Assembly: GCA_964544345.1 (NCBI GenBank)
Contig: CAZJBT010000057.1
Span: 1-12,533 of the forward strand
Direction: 5' to 3'
DNA: 12,533 bases
Source of the DNA: CAKTOF01 sp964544345
GTDB lineage: Bacteria; Bacillota; Clostridia; Oscillospirales; Oscillospiraceae
Shown: in pieces, positions 1-7,281 of the stretch
Position numbering within the stretch: the stretch's first letter is position 1
Layout: the number at the start of each line of letters is the position of its first letter
Notes under the pieces: model-generated
Seen by the model: the letters and a program-made list of their open reading frames with translations, nothing else
What the model was told of the DNA's origin: nothing
Database searches by the model: none
Translations under genes and position numbers: made by a program

Positions 1-658
1 GCCGGGCGAGATCTCGCTTGCACACAACGGCGTGCTGTTTCTCGATGAGCTGCCGGAGTTCAAAAAGGACACGCTCGAGGTACTGCGGCAGCCGCTTGAG
101 GATGGCATTGTGACGATCTCGCGCGTCAGTGCCAGCGTGACGTACCCGAGCGAATTTATGCTGGTGTGCGCAATGAATCCGTGTAAATGCGGCTGGCACG
201 GCCATCCGTCTGGCCGCTGCACCTGCTCGCAGGCTTCGGTCGACCAATACCTCAGCCGCATATCCGGCCCGCTGCTCGACCGCATCGACCTGATCGTCGA
301 GGTGCCGTCGGTGGAGTTTGACGAGCTTTCCGCCCGCGCTGCCTCCGAGCCGTCGAGCGCCATCCGCACGCGCGTGAATGCGGCGAGACGGATCCAGCAG
401 ACGCGCTACCATGGCGGCAAGGCTCAGTGCAACGCGGCCATCGGTTCGGCCGAGGTGCGCGATTTTTGTCATCTCGACGATGCTTGTGCCGAACTGATGC
501 GTTTGGCATTTGACCGCCTGCATATGACCGCGCGCAGCTACGACCGCGTGCTGAAGGTCGCTCGTACCATCGCGGATCTAGACGGCGCGGAGCAGATCGC
601 GCCGCAGCACATCGCTGAGGCGATTCAGTACCGCTCGGCGCAGCTCGGAAGAAACTGA
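1..658 (+). CDS. ComM/YifB-family AAA+ ATPase (Mg-chelatase-like), 3' part only
   Basis: The gene runs in from the left edge; the reading frame opens at base 2 and codes for the last 218 residues of a protein that is normally about 500 long, so the N-terminal Lon-like domain and Walker A are outside the window. Visible are the Walker B stretch (VLFLDELPEF), the cysteine-rich insert NPCKCGWHGHPSGRCTCS that is typical of this family, the arginine-finger region around SGPLLDRIDL, and the C-terminal Mg_chelatase_C helical lid. In Gram-negative bacteria ComM is a hexameric helicase that promotes branch migration during natural transformation; the Firmicutes member YifB is little studied, so its role here is inferred from family. 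The stop is 23 nt before thiI on the same strand, which suggests cotranscription. Family assignment is very secure; the exact function is less so. Confidence 0.95.
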   Translation, partial: PGEISLAHNGVLFLDELPEFKKDTLEVLRQPLEDGIVTISRVSASVTYPSEFMLVCAMNPCKCGWHGHPSGRCTCSQASVDQYLSRISGPLLDRIDLIVEVPSVEFDELSARAASEPSSAIRTRVNAARRIQQTRYHGGKAQCNAAIGSAEVRDFCHLDDACAELMRLAFDRLHMTARSYDRVLKVARTIADLDGAEQIAPQHIAEAIQYRSAQLGRN

Positions 659-681
659 AAGAAAGACAGAGGATATCTTTT

Positions 682-1860
682 ATGAATGAATTGTTTTTGC
701 TGAAACTCGGAGAGATCGTGCTCAAGGGTCTCAACCGGCGGCAGTTTGAGCAGCAGCTCCAGGGCAACCTGCACCGGCGCCTGCGTGACTGTGGCGATTT
801 CCGCTTGCGCACGGTGCAGTCCACAGTCTATGTCGAGCCAGAGAGCGATGCGTGCGACCTGGATGCAGCGTGGGAAGTCTGCCGTAGCGTCTTCGGCGTC
901 GTCTCCGTCTGCCGCTGCCGTGCGGCGGAGAAATCTCTGAACGCGATCTTCGAGACAGCGCGGGATTATCTCGGCCCGGATCTTGCAATGGCCAAGAGCT
1001 TCAAGGTCGAATCGAAGCGTTCGGACAAGCGCTTCCCCTATAACTCCATCCAGATCTCGCAGGAGGTCGGCGGTCTGCTGGCCGAGGCGTTCCCGGAGGT
1101 CAAGGTCGACGTACGCCATCCGGACTATACGGTCTATATCGAGGTGCGCGAGCACGCGGCCTATGTCCATGGCCCGGCGGAGCTGGGCGCGGGCGGACTG
1201 CCGACAGGGGTCGGCGGCCGCGCGGCGGTGCTGCTTTCTGGCGGCATCGATTCGCCTGTCGCGGGCTATATGATGGCCAAACGCGGCGTTGAGATCGAAT
1301 GCGTCCACTTTTTCTCCTATCCGTACACCTCTGAGCGCGCCAAGGAGAAGGTGCTCGAGCTGGCGCGTCTGATGACGAAGTACTGCGGCCGCATGACGGT
1401 CAACGTAGTCGGCTTCACTGAGGTGCAGGAGGCCATCCGCGACCATTGCCCGGAGGAGTACTTCACCATCATCATGCGCAGGTTTATGATGCGCATCGCC
1501 GAACGCATCGCATCTGAACACGGCTGCCTTTCGCTCGTCACCGGAGAGAGTCTGGGGCAGGTCGCAAGCCAGACGATGCAGGCCATCGCGGTCACGAACG
1601 CCGTGTGCGGGATGCCGGTGTTCCGGCCGCTCATCGGTATGGACAAGGAGGAGATCGTGACCGTCGCCCGCCGCATTGGCACGTTGGACACCTCGATCCT
1701 GCCGTATGAGGACTGCTGCACGGTCTTTACGCCGAAGCATCCCAAAACGAAACCGTCGCTGCGGGCGGTCGAGGAGGCCGAAGCGAAACTGGATCTGGAG
1801 GGCTTGATCACCCGTGCGATCGAGAACACGGAAAAGGTCGCGGTGCGCTATTATGGCTGA
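682..1860 (+). CDS. thiI: tRNA 4-thiouridine synthetase ThiI (tRNA sulfurtransferase)
   Basis: The product is 392 residues, the usual length of the short ThiI form that lacks the C-terminal rhodanese domain found in E. coli. The N-terminus (LFLLKLGEIVLKGLNRRQFE) is the ferredoxin-like ThiI domain, followed by a THUMP domain to about residue 165, then an adenylating PP-loop domain with SGGIDS at residues 186-191. The C-terminal part contains EDCCTVFTPKHPKTKP, characteristic of the family. ThiI adenylates uridine 8 of tRNA and inserts sulfur from a cysteine desulfurase to make 4-thiouridine; in some bacteria it also contributes to thiamine thiazole synthesis. The ATG at 682 follows a purine-rich AGAGGA about 10 nt upstream. 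No cysteine desulfurase gene (often directly upstream in Firmicutes) is present in the window. The stop overlaps the start of the next gene. Confidence 0.97.
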   Translation: MNELFLLKLGEIVLKGLNRRQFEQQLQGNLHRRLRDCGDFRLRTVQSTVYVEPESDACDLDAAWEVCRSVFGVVSVCRCRAAEKSLNAIFETARDYLGPDLAMAKSFKVESKRSDKRFPYNSIQISQEVGGLLAEAFPEVKVDVRHPDYTVYIEVREHAAYVHGPAELGAGGLPTGVGGRAAVLLSGGIDSPVAGYMMAKRGVEIECVHFFSYPYTSERAKEKVLELARLMTKYCGRMTVNVVGFTEVQEAIRDHCPEEYFTIIMRRFMMRIAERIASEHGCLSLVTGESLGQVASQTMQAIAVTNAVCGMPVFRPLIGMDKEEIVTVARRIGTLDTSILPYEDCCTVFTPKHPKTKPSLRAVEEAEAKLDLEGLITRAIENTEKVAVRYYG

Positions 1861-2341
1861 GGATCTGGCGTTGCTCGCGTTTGAGTCGCTCCGGCGGGCG
1901 GGGAAGACCTTCTCCGCTGCGGAATCGTGTACCGGCGGCCTGATCGGCAAGCGTATCACGGATCTCTCCGGCAGCTCGGGCGTCTATCCCGGTGGTCTGA
2001 TCGTCTATTCGGATTTTGCCAAGGCTCGTTTGCTCGGCGTACCTGAGACGCTCCTGGAGCGTGAGGGCGCAGTCTCCCGGCCTGTAGCCGTCGAGCTTGC
2101 CGAGCGAGTGCGCGCTTTGATGGAGACGGACTATGGCGTCGGCGTTACCGGTCTTGCCGGGCCTGACTCCGATGCCAGCGGCAAGCCGGTCGGCCTGATT
2201 TTTGTTTCGGTCAGCAATGGGGATGAAACGGTGTGTTCTGAGCTGCATCTCGGCGCAGACCGCGCAGAAAACCGCCGCATAGCCAGCGATGAGGCATTCC
2301 GCCTCTTGCTGACGGCGCTTGGCAGATCATCAAAAGCATAA
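1853..2341 (+). CDS. CinA C-terminal domain protein / nicotinamide-nucleotide amidohydrolase (PncC type)
   Basis: This 162-residue protein corresponds to the C-terminal CinA domain alone, without the N-terminal MoaB-like half of full CinA. Family hallmarks are SAAESCTGGLIGKRIT (residues 21-36, with the conserved Ser-Cys-Thr-Gly-Gly), YSDFAKARLLGV, and GVGVTGLAGPD followed by GKPVGLIFVSV. Proteins of this family hydrolyse nicotinamide mononucleotide to nicotinate mononucleotide and ammonia, recycling the pyridine nucleotide by-product of NAD-dependent DNA ligase. I chose the ATG at 1853 because it begins the family-like sequence and sits in an 8-nt overlap with the thiI stop (ATGGCTGA), an arrangement that favours translational coupling. 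The open frame extends upstream to 1814 but lies inside thiI there. The stop lies immediately before a strong terminator hairpin, so this is the last gene of the unit. Confidence 0.9.
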   Translation: MAEDLALLAFESLRRAGKTFSAAESCTGGLIGKRITDLSGSSGVYPGGLIVYSDFAKARLLGVPETLLEREGAVSRPVAVELAERVRALMETDYGVGVTGLAGPDSDASGKPVGLIFVSVSNGDETVCSELHLGADRAENRRIASDEAFRLLLTALGRSSKA

Positions 2342-2386
2342 AATGCCCCCGGCGCGCCAGTCTCGGCGCGCCGGGGGCTGCATTTT
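2340..2386. terminator. Bidirectional intrinsic terminator between convergent genes
   Basis: A perfect 14-bp GC-rich stem (2345-2358 with 2365-2378) closes a 6-nt loop. Beyond a 3-nt bulge the stem is extended by AAAAT on the left and ATTTT on the right, so either strand shows a hairpin followed by a T run. It lies between the cinA-like gene (+, stop overlapping the left arm) and the LRR gene (-, stop at 2399), so it can end both transcripts. Confidence 0.92.
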
Positions 2387-2398
2387 AAGGAGCTGCGT

Positions 2399-4165
2399 TT
2401 ATTCAGACTCGCTCTCTTCGTCCTCCGTCCCGAAATCGTAGGTGTCAACATAGGTCGGGTCGTAGTTGACGATGATGCCATGGTCGAGCAGCGGCTGAAC
2501 GTCGGAGATCGGGTTGGCGAACGCGTTGACCTGCACGAGGTTTATACAGTCTGCGAGCACTGTGATATCGCGTACATCGTTATAGTCGATGTCAAGGTAG
2601 TTGAGCCACTCCAGCGCGGCCAGGCCAGAGATGTCGCTCAGTTGGTTATATGTGGCGGACAGATCGAACAGTGCGCACGTCGCGGGGAACTCGGGCAGCA
2701 CGGCGATCTGGTTGTAGTCCAGCTTGACCTGCGCCAGCTCGGGCAGTCCGGCGAGTACCGAGACGTCTGTGATCTGGTTGTCGGACACGTCGAGCACCGA
2801 AAGCTTCGTACAGCCGGCCAGACACGTCAGGTCTGCGATGGTATTCGAGCTGGCATACAGCTCAGTCAGTTCTGTCATGCCGGAGACGGCGGAGAGGTCG
2901 CTCACGCCGCAGCCGGAGAGATCGAGCGTGACCATCTGCCGGCAGCCGGCGGCGGGCGTCAGCGAATCGATCGGATTGCGCGAGAGGTTCAGAAACTCGA
3001 GCGCCGGAAGGTCAACAAGCACCGCCAGCGAAGTGACTGCGTTGTTGGCAAGATCAAGGGAGCGAAGCTGCGTCATCTCGTCGAGCGGGGTGATATTGCC
3101 GATGCTGTTGTCATCAAGCTCCAGCACCTCGAGCCGCGTCAGACCGGCGAGCGCCGCGACCGAGGACAACGCGCAGCCGGACAGATCCAGCTCAGTCAGC
3201 CATGTCATGGTGCCGATGGTCTCCAACTCACTCGCGTCCACGCTGCAGCCAGAGAGCGACAGTTTCTTGAGGGTGGTGAGCTGGCCGATCGGGTTGAAGT
3301 CGATGCCGCGCATATTTTCTGCCGTCAGCGATTCGAGCGCTTCAAACCAGACAAGATCTTCGAGTGTGCTGACCCTCTCGGGCAGCGTCAGCTCCGTGAT
3401 CGTCCACAGCTCGCTCGACATAAGCGTGCTGCCGGGCGACTTGCCGAGGATCTCATAGACGGCGTCGGAGAGCGCCGGGTCGAGCAAGGTGACTTCCTCG
3501 TCGACGCGCCCGACGGTGTAGCCGCAGGTGGTCAGGGTACTGACCAGCCCGCTGTCGGACACAACAATGGCGGAGACGGTCGTCTCACCGCGCTCGAGCT
3601 GCACCGGGCCGGTGTAGGGCTGGGAGAGCGCCGGATACTCGCCGCCGGTCATCAGATAGACCGTGCCGTCGGAATAAGAGGCGGTTACCTCGATATAATC
3701 GTTGTAATAGCCGCTTTCCGGCGAGAGGATCGGCGCAGCGGGTCGCAGTTCCGCGAGCTGCGAGCGGATAGACTCGTTCGCCACGCGCGAGAGCATCTGC
3801 TCGGCATCGAGCAGCTTGTCCTGCTCCACGTAAACGCGCGAGAGCGCTGTGTAGAGCGACAACTCCTCTGGAAAAGCGGAGATCGCGCGCACGAGCGTAT
3901 ACTCGGCCTTCGTATAGTTGCCGGAGAGCCGGTAGGTCTCAGCCAGGGAGAGCGGGATCTCCCAGTTGCTTTCATCGAGGCTTTCCGCGGTGGAGTAGTG
4001 CTTGATCGCCCGGTCATAGCGCCCCTCGGCGATTGCTTTTTCTGCGCGCGAGACGTAGTAGTCCGCTGTCAGCGAAGGCTGGTAGAGCAGAAAATACCAG
4101 GCCGCGCCGCCGACGATTGCAAGCGCGAGCAGCAGCGGAAGAATGATCTTCAGAGCTTTTTTCAT
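2399..4165 (-). CDS. Membrane-anchored TPR and leucine-rich-repeat surface protein
   Basis: The product is 588 residues. A Lys-rich start and a hydrophobic segment at residues 5-27 form a signal anchor with no lipobox. Residues 33-130 resemble two to three tetratricopeptide repeats. Residues 143-218 resemble the small beta-sandwich often annotated as chitobiase/hexosaminidase C-terminal-like (SPESGYYNDYIEVTAS, then a TVSAIVVSDSG strand). Residues 225-275 look like an LRR N-cap (LSDAVYEILGKSPG), and residues 296 to about 570 carry about twelve internalin-type repeats of about 22 residues with the LxxLxLSxNxIxDIxxLxx pattern. The tail is acidic (TEDEESESE); there is no LPXTG signal. The ATG at 4165 has GGAG 8 nt upstream. 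Function is unknown: such proteins usually bind protein or glycan ligands outside the membrane. It starts 30 nt after citrate synthase on the same strand, so it is probably cotranscribed with it. Confidence 0.88.
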   Translation of the reverse strand: MKKALKIILPLLLALAIVGGAAWYFLLYQPSLTADYYVSRAEKAIAEGRYDRAIKHYSTAESLDESNWEIPLSLAETYRLSGNYTKAEYTLVRAISAFPEELSLYTALSRVYVEQDKLLDAEQMLSRVANESIRSQLAELRPAAPILSPESGYYNDYIEVTASYSDGTVYLMTGGEYPALSQPYTGPVQLERGETTVSAIVVSDSGLVSTLTTCGYTVGRVDEEVTLLDPALSDAVYEILGKSPGSTLMSSELWTITELTLPERVSTLEDLVWFEALESLTAENMRGIDFNPIGQLTTLKKLSLSGCSVDASELETIGTMTWLTELDLSGCALSSVAALAGLTRLEVLELDDNSIGNITPLDEMTQLRSLDLANNAVTSLAVLVDLPALEFLNLSRNPIDSLTPAAGCRQMVTLDLSGCGVSDLSAVSGMTELTELYASSNTIADLTCLAGCTKLSVLDVSDNQITDVSVLAGLPELAQVKLDYNQIAVLPEFPATCALFDLSATYNQLSDISGLAALEWLNYLDIDYNDVRDITVLADCINLVQVNAFANPISDVQPLLDHGIIVNYDPTYVDTYDFGTEDEESESE

Positions 4166-4195
4166 GAGAAAGACTCCGTTCGTAAGAGGATCGGC

Positions 4196-5563
4196 TCAGC
4201 GATCGGCCAGCGGCACATACTCGGCCAGGGGGACGATCGCCTTGTACGCCGGGCGGATAATGCGGCCGCCGGTCAACGCTTCCTCCATCCGGTGGGCGCA
4301 CCAGCCGGTGATGCGCGCGACGGCAAAGAGTGCCGTGTATACGTCAGGCGGAATGTTGAGCATCTTATAGACCATGCCCGAGTAGAAGTCGACATTGGCG
4401 CACATGGCCTTGTCGCCGCCCTTGACATCGGCGTAAACCTGCGGCGCGATGCGTTCGATGCGCTCGAGCAGCGCAAATTCCAGCGCATAGTCCGATCGCT
4501 CTGCAAGCCGTTTGGCAGAACGCTTGAGCACGACTGCACGCGGATCGGAAATGGTATAAATCGCGTGACCGATACCATAGATTAGACCGGAGCCGTCTCC
4601 GGCTTCGCCGTGCAGGATCCTGGTGAGATAGGACGCGATCTCATCGTCATTCTCCCAGTCGGAGACATTTGCCTTGATCTCGTCGAACTGGCGGAGCACC
4701 TGCGCGTTTGCGCCGCCGTGCTTCGGACCTTTGAGCGAGCCGACGGCCGCCGCGATGGCCGAGTAAGTGTCGGTGCCGGTCGAAGAGAGCACGCGGCAGC
4801 TAAAGGTGGAGTTGTTGCCGCCGCCGTGCTCAGCATGCACGACAAGGGCGAGATCGAGCAGACGCGCCTCTTCCTCGGTAAACCGGGTGTCACGCCGGAT
4901 GGCATGCAGGAAGTTCTCTGCGATGGACAGCCCCTCCTGCGGACGATGCAGATACAGGCTGTCGTAGTCAAAGTAGTGCCGCTTGACCGCGTGGGCGTGT
5001 GCGACGATGATCGGAAAGCGCGCGATGAGCTGGATCGACTGACGCATCATATTCTCAAGCTCAGTGCTGTCCGGATTCGGATCGGCGGAGTAGAGCGCAA
5101 GCACAGAGCGCGCGAGCTTGTTCATAATGTCACGGCTCGGCTGCTTGAGGATCATGTCCTCGGTGAAGTTGACGGGCAGCTCCATGTTCTCATACAAAAC
5201 GTGCTGGAACAGCTCATATTCAGCAGCGTTCGGCAGCTTTCCGAACAGCAGCAGGTATGCGACTTCCTCGAAGCCAAAGCGCCCCTCTGCGACAAAGCCG
5301 CCGATCAGATCCATGATGTTATAGCCGCGGTAGAACAGACGACCCTCCATTGGCATTTTCTCGCCATCGATGACAGAGTAGCCCTGTACGTTGCCGATCT
5401 GTGTGTAGCCGACCATGACGCCGGTTCCGTCGGAATTGCGCAGGCCGCGTTTGACGTTGATATTTTCGCGCGGATCGAGCACAAGTGAATTGATCCGCTC
5501 ATAATCGACGCACAACGCATGAATAAATTCGTTGGAATCTGTGAATACTGAATTATTATTCAA
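4196..5563 (-). CDS. gltA: Citrate synthase (Si type)
   Basis: This enzyme condenses acetyl-CoA and oxaloacetate to citrate, feeding 2-oxoglutarate and glutamate synthesis in anaerobes with a partial TCA cycle. The catalytic set of the Si family is visible: HAEHGGGNNSTF with His246, the active-site His282 in GPKHGGAN, His333 in GIGHAIY, and Asp392 in VDFYSG. His246 and His282 are 36 residues apart, the same spacing as His238 and His274 of the pig enzyme. The frame opens at GTG 5575, but that codon overlaps the only good Shine-Dalgarno (GGAGG, 5575-5579). The first in-frame usable codon after it is TTG at 5563, giving 455 residues, which I prefer. A methylcitrate synthase activity cannot be excluded by sequence. 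No aconitase or isocitrate dehydrogenase is adjacent. The LRR protein gene follows by 30 nt. Confidence 0.94.
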   Translation of the reverse strand: MNNNSVFTDSNEFIHALCVDYERINSLVLDPRENINVKRGLRNSDGTGVMVGYTQIGNVQGYSVIDGEKMPMEGRLFYRGYNIMDLIGGFVAEGRFGFEEVAYLLLFGKLPNAAEYELFQHVLYENMELPVNFTEDMILKQPSRDIMNKLARSVLALYSADPNPDSTELENMMRQSIQLIARFPIIVAHAHAVKRHYFDYDSLYLHRPQEGLSIAENFLHAIRRDTRFTEEEARLLDLALVVHAEHGGGNNSTFSCRVLSSTGTDTYSAIAAAVGSLKGPKHGGANAQVLRQFDEIKANVSDWENDDEIASYLTRILHGEAGDGSGLIYGIGHAIYTISDPRAVVLKRSAKRLAERSDYALEFALLERIERIAPQVYADVKGGDKAMCANVDFYSGMVYKMLNIPPDVYTALFAVARITGWCAHRMEEALTGGRIIRPAYKAIVPLAEYVPLADR

Positions 5564-5574
5564 AAGATGACACA

Positions 5575-5579
5575 CCTCC
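5575..5579 (-). promoter_or_regulatory. Shine-Dalgarno that sets the citrate synthase start
   Basis: On the minus strand this reads GGAGG. It overlaps the first possible GTG start (5573-5575), which makes that codon unusable, and lies 11 nt ahead of TTG 5561-5563. The spacing is a little long but no other initiation codon fits. Confidence 0.65.
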
Positions 5580-5601
5580 GAGGATAGGTTGATACAAATC
5601 C

Positions 5602-5610
5602 ATCATAACA
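5602..5610 (-). promoter_or_regulatory. Putative extended -10 promoter of citrate synthase
   Basis: The minus strand reads TGT TATGAT, an extended -10 element (TGn plus a five-of-six match to TATAAT). No good -35 is visible; the hexamer 17 nt upstream is TTTTCC. Transcription would begin near 5595, leaving a leader of about 30 nt before the start codon. This is inference from motif only. Confidence 0.4.
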
Positions 5611-5642
5611 CAAAATCACGATAAGGAAAAGAGATTTCTTTG

Positions 5643-6695
5643 ATGATGCATCGAATGAAACAACGCTCTCGCACGACAGATACGGCGCAGTGGCGCTTTG
5701 CAGCGGCGTTCTCAGCGGTTCCGCTCCTGCTCCTACTGGTGCTGCTCTGCGGCACGCCGCGGCCGCGCGAAACGGAACCAGCGGCCATTGAGATGGAACC
5801 GACCGCCGAGACAGAGGAGGCGGGGGAGTCAGAGTTGCCAGAGACGACCCCGGCCTCCTTCGACCGCACACAGACGATCTCCGTCTTAGTCGGCGAGGAG
5901 ACGTGCACCATGACGCTGAGCCGCTATTTGACGGGGGTGCTGCTTGCGGAGATGCCCGCGTCGTTTTCCCCCGAAGCGCTTAAAGCGCAGGCAGTCGCAG
6001 CGCGTACCTTTGCGCTCAAGACCTGCGCGTCGAATGTACATGACGGCGCGATCTGCACCGACAGCGCCTGCTGCCAGGCTTGGCTGGACGGACAGACGCT
6101 GCGCACGCGCCTCGGAGACGACTATACCGCCTCACTTGCGTGCATGGTGCGGGCGGTAAAGCAGACCGACGGTATGGTCGCCTGCTATGACGGTGAACTG
6201 ATCGACGCAGTCTACTTCTCCTGTTCAGGCGGACGGACAGAGGATGCGGCCGCCGTCTGGGGTGGTGAGGTGTCCTACCTGCAGTCGGTGGAAAGTCCGG
6301 GCGAGGAGCAGGCGGCGCACTATACTGACCTCGTTGAGATCCCGCTCGCTGAGTTTGCAGCTTCTATCTGCGCAGAGGATCCAACGGCAGAGCTGAGCGG
6401 CGACCCGTCCTGCTGGTTTGGCGCTGTGGAGTATACGGCGGGCGGCGGGGTGGCGACAGTCTGTATCGGCGGCGCAGTCTTCACCGGCGTACAGCTCCGA
6501 CGGATGTTCGGGCTGCGCTCGACTGCGTTTTCCATCGCGGTTGGGCCGTCGTCCATCGCCTTTGAGACGTCTGGCTACGGCCACCGCGTGGGGATGAGTC
6601 AGTATGGCGCCGACGCCATGGCGCGCGCTGGAGCGGATTTCGAGGAGATCCTGACCCATTATTACACCGGTATCGATCTGATCAAGCTTGGATAA
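5643..6695 (+). CDS. spoIID: Stage II sporulation protein D (SpoIID), engulfment peptidoglycan hydrolase
   Basis: The 350-residue protein has a basic N-terminus, one membrane anchor at residues 19-36 and a Glu/Pro/Thr-rich linker to about residue 75, then the SpoIID domain. Family marks are LLAEMPASFSPEALKAQAVA, in which Glu103 corresponds to the catalytic glutamate of the lytic transglycosylase, the His133/Cys138/Cys143-Cys144 cluster (HDGAICTDSACCQAW) matching the metal-binding region, and the C-terminal GYGHRVGMSQYGADAMA and HYYTGIDL blocks. SpoIID acts with SpoIIP and SpoIIM in the mother cell, cutting septal peptidoglycan during engulfment; it implies the host sporulates or descends from a spore former. 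ATG 5643 was chosen over the preceding in-frame TTG; AAGGAAAAGAG lies upstream. A second ATG at 5646 and a third at 5655 are alternatives. In Bacillus this gene is under SigmaE; I cannot identify a convincing SigmaE site here. Confidence 0.95.
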   Translation: MMHRMKQRSRTTDTAQWRFAAAFSAVPLLLLLVLLCGTPRPRETEPAAIEMEPTAETEEAGESELPETTPASFDRTQTISVLVGEETCTMTLSRYLTGVLLAEMPASFSPEALKAQAVAARTFALKTCASNVHDGAICTDSACCQAWLDGQTLRTRLGDDYTASLACMVRAVKQTDGMVACYDGELIDAVYFSCSGGRTEDAAAVWGGEVSYLQSVESPGEEQAAHYTDLVEIPLAEFAASICAEDPTAELSGDPSCWFGAVEYTAGGGVATVCIGGAVFTGVQLRRMFGLRSTAFSIAVGPSSIAFETSGYGHRVGMSQYGADAMARAGADFEEILTHYYTGIDLIKLG

Positions 6696-6777
6696 CAAAA
6701 TCAAGAACTTCCGATGCGTTATTAGGATCTCGCAAGAAACTGCTTGGGGCGGCTCAGTGCATGCAGGGCTGATATGA

Positions 6778-6813
6778 AAATCCTCCGTATGGCTGCGGCC
6801 ATACGGAGGATTT
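6778..6813. terminator. Bidirectional intrinsic terminator between spoIID and secG
   Basis: A perfect 16-bp stem (6778-6793 with 6798-6813) closes a TGCG tetraloop. The stem bases are AAA/TTT pairs with more A or T beyond them on each side, so both the rightward spoIID transcript and the leftward secG transcript meet a hairpin with a T run. The 80 nt between the spoIID stop and the stem shows no gene. Confidence 0.9.
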
Positions 6814-6862
6814 CTTGTGTTACGGGTGCCGTCTGCTTGGTTTTCTTACTTTATTGTTTGGC

Positions 6863-7099
6863 TTAAAGCAGGTTCAGAACAAACGTCAGGATGACGAACA
6901 CCGCGGCGACATACTTGGTCGCTTTGGAGAGCTTCGCGTCAAACGAACGCGCTTTGTTCTTGGTCATGAAGGTGTCGGCCGCGCCGGCGATGGCGCCGGA
7001 AAGGCCGGCGTTTTTACCGGACTGAAGCAGAACGACTGCGATCAGGAACAGCGCAGTCAGAACCTGAATCACGGTGATGATAATCATAGGTACGCTCAT
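6863..7099 (-). CDS. secG: Preprotein translocase subunit SecG
   Basis: The 78-residue protein has two hydrophobic helices (about residues 4-23 and 58-78) joined by the family's conserved central segment LLQSGKNAGLSGAIAGAADTF. SecG is the small accessory subunit of the SecYEG channel in the cytoplasmic membrane and helps SecA-driven export. The start at 7099 is fixed by GGAGG at 7106-7110, 6 nt upstream; the frame remains open to 7156 but that extension (Arg/Ala-rich) is not SecG-like and has no binding site. It is monocistronic here: a strong hairpin follows. The often-linked rnr and smpB are absent from the window. Confidence 0.95.
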   Translation of the reverse strand: MSVPMIIITVIQVLTALFLIAVVLLQSGKNAGLSGAIAGAADTFMTKNKARSFDAKLSKATKYVAAVFVILTFVLNLL

Positions 7100-7162
7100 T
7101 GTGATCCTCCGTTTCCTTGCTGCATTTACGGCCTGCAGCCCGCCGGGATATGCCATTTGCGC

Positions 7163-7213
7163 ATAATACTACAAAGTATATATGATACTATCACAGTGCT
7201 GGCTGAAATGCAA
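7163..7213 (-). promoter_or_regulatory. AT-rich promoter-like region upstream of secG
   Basis: This is the only AT-rich stretch between secG and the lipoprotein gene. On the minus strand TTGCAT (7208-7213) and TAGTAT (7185-7190) are 17 nt apart, a weak match to -35 and -10 boxes. The core contains short inverted repeats (ATACT/AGTAT at 7166-7179, AGTAT/ATACT at 7175-7189) that could be an operator or chance. The leader to the secG ATG would be about 80 nt. Confidence 0.3.
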
Positions 7214-7281
7214 GTGAAATTTTAAGATCAGAGCCAAAGAACCCTGAGCCTGGCGCCGGATCGACGGCGGGACGATCTCTG

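Noticed and set aside
1814..1852. Earlier start for the CinA-type gene
   Set aside because: The extension lies inside thiI, is Arg-rich and unlike the family N-terminus; ATG 1853 with the overlap fits better.
625..1959. 444-codon open frame on the - strand opposite thiI
   Set aside because: Antisense to a certain gene, Arg/Asp/His-rich, no family features and no binding site.
2480..4585. 701-codon open frame on the + strand opposite the LRR and citrate synthase genes
   Set aside because: It lies antisense to two well-supported genes, has a residue mix rich in Arg, His, Gln and Val with no recognisable domain, and spans the intergenic gap. It is a by-product of GC-rich codon use.
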